Of a stretch of 7,507 bases of DNA, positions 6,978 through 7,507 are shown one piece after another; position 1 is the stretch's first letter; each line of letters opens with the position of its first letter. Source of the stretch: Arenimonas sp. (GTDB lineage: Bacteria; Pseudomonadota; Gammaproteobacteria; Xanthomonadales; Xanthomonadaceae); NCBI GenBank assembly GCA_003497545.1, contig DNNT01000028.1, positions 4,687 through 12,193 of the forward strand, written 5' to 3'. The position numbers and the translations under genes are program-made. The notes under the pieces were generated by a model. The model was not told the origin of the DNA and made no database searches. It worked only from the letters and a program-made list of their open reading frames with translations.

Positions 6978-7507
6978 ACGTTATTGTTAATTTTTCCGCG
7001 CCTACTTCGGTTCCGAGAGCGGAGGGTTCAGGTGTAGGCGGGGGCGTTAGTTCGGCGGGAGGAACAACAGGAGCAACTGCTTCTGGTGTAGTGTCTGGCG
7101 TAGGTGGCGGAGTTGATTCAGACACAAGTGGAACAAAGGGATCTCTGCGAGGTGCGCCGGAAAATAATGCAGGTTCGGGTACAGGAATTTGAGCACCGGC
7201 AGGTTCAGGTGTAGTAGGTGGCGTGGTGTCTGGAGTTTCTGCAACATCTGGCGCAGCAGACGGTGCAACCGGGACTTCTGTCATAGGCGCAGATTCTGGC
7301 GCAGGTACAGTGATATGTCCTCCGGTAGTAATATCGGCAGGAGCATCAGATGAGGAAAGTGCATGCGATAATGCACCCCATATTTTTTCTACCGACAAAA
7401 TCAATGTTTCAACTTGTAATGCCCCTACAACGGCTTTTCCGGCAGTCTGAGAGTAACGCAAACCCATCGCAAGTTCGTCCACAGTGCCGTATTGCGTGAT
7501 AATACGG
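6859..7507 (-). CDS. Unknown Pro/Thr-rich protein, central portion of a frame-split gene (5' end beyond window)
   Basis: The reading frame is open to the right edge, so the true start lies outside the window; the GTG at 7482 is only the first internal start codon. Counting from that GTG, a hydrophobic or amphipathic helical stretch (about 13-42) precedes a long low-complexity Pro/Thr/Glu/Ala tract (about 58-157) with PTPEP and TTPEP units. This looks like a flexible linker or surface stalk. After residue 171 (ITFDK) the sequence turns into a basic, unconserved-looking tail ending at a TAA at 6861-6859. This overlaps the next frame by 119 bases, where that other frame looks more natural. Removing one base of the A4 tract (plus-strand TTTT, 6969-6972) would join the two as ITFDK-GKGGLQG and give one protein with about 500 residues in the window. 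A sequencing or assembly error, a true pseudogene and programmed frameshifting cannot be told apart here. Confidence 0.7.
   Translation of the reverse strand, partial: RIITQYGTVDELAMGLRYSQTAGKAVVGALQVETLILSVEKIWGALSHALSSSDAPADITTGGHITVPAPESAPMTEVPVAPSAAPDVAETPDTTPPTTPEPAGAQIPVPEPALFSGAPRRDPFVPLVSESTPPPTPDTTPEAVAPVVPPAELTPPPTPEPSALGTEVGAEKLTITFDKRQGRAARSPGLKGAVTGAVSGRFQSTRVSTGFLERS
7025..7330 (-). repeat. Degenerate repeats encoding a Pro/Thr-rich linker
   Basis: The plus strand carries many related short units such as GGTGTAG, GGTGGCG and TCTGGCG. The 13-base word GGTTCAGGTGTAG occurs exactly twice (7025-7037 and 7202-7214). On the coding strand these units give the PTPEP, TPEPA and PPPTP runs of the linker. 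The units are irregular and not a strict tandem array. They look like expansion within a coding low-complexity region, which could also be prone to length change or misassembly. Confidence 0.5.

Noticed and set aside
7021..7345. Possible CRISPR or regular tandem array because of the repeated GGTGTAG-like words
   Set aside because: Units and spacing are irregular, and the region reads as an open Pro/Thr-rich coding tract on the minus strand.

Overview
The window appears to join two different kinds of DNA. Positions 1 to about 5,700 are very GC-rich (45 of 60 bases in 4021-4080 are G or C). The proteins there read like those of a high-GC gammaproteobacterium, probably of the Xanthomonas/Lysobacter group, judged mainly from the Rep helicase and the class of acid phosphatase. 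From about 5,735 to the right end the DNA is AT-rich (17 of 60 bases in 6181-6240 are G or C), with different codon choice and protein style. The helicase start and the unknown gene on that side resemble genes of a low-GC bacterium, possibly of the Candidate Phyla Radiation (Parcubacteria-like). Both lineage assignments are inferences from sequence style.

Layout, left to right. (1) On the minus strand is a tight pair: a lipoprotein e(P4)-type acid phosphatase/5'-nucleotidase (625-1530), followed 4 bases later by pyrF, orotidine-5'-phosphate decarboxylase, which is cut by the left edge. The pair links periplasmic nucleotide dephosphorylation with the last step of UMP synthesis. (2) A 178-base divergent spacer contains several GC-rich inverted repeats. 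(3) On the plus strand is a 734-residue membrane-anchored or secreted TPR protein of unknown function (1709-3913). (4) Converging on it with only 9 bases between is a Rep/UvrD superfamily 1 helicase on the minus strand (3923-5923). (5) Right of the helicase start is a short AT-rich spacer with a plausible promoter and an imperfect inverted repeat. (6) The rest is an unknown minus-strand gene that continues past the right edge. It is split into two overlapping frames at about 6970-6983, most simply explained by a one-base frameshift.

The most important observation is that the composition change falls inside the helicase reading frame, at the codons for conserved motif Ia (about 5699-5734). The first 63 or so residues are encoded by AT-rich DNA and read like a low-GC UvrD/PcrA. 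The remaining roughly 600 residues are encoded by GC-rich DNA and read like a xanthomonad Rep. Either an assembler joined two genomes through a shared motif sequence, or a homologous recombination produced a hybrid helicase. Until that is settled, genes on either side of about 5,700 should not be assumed to come from one organism. No RNA gene, CRISPR array, insertion sequence or recognisable defence system was seen.
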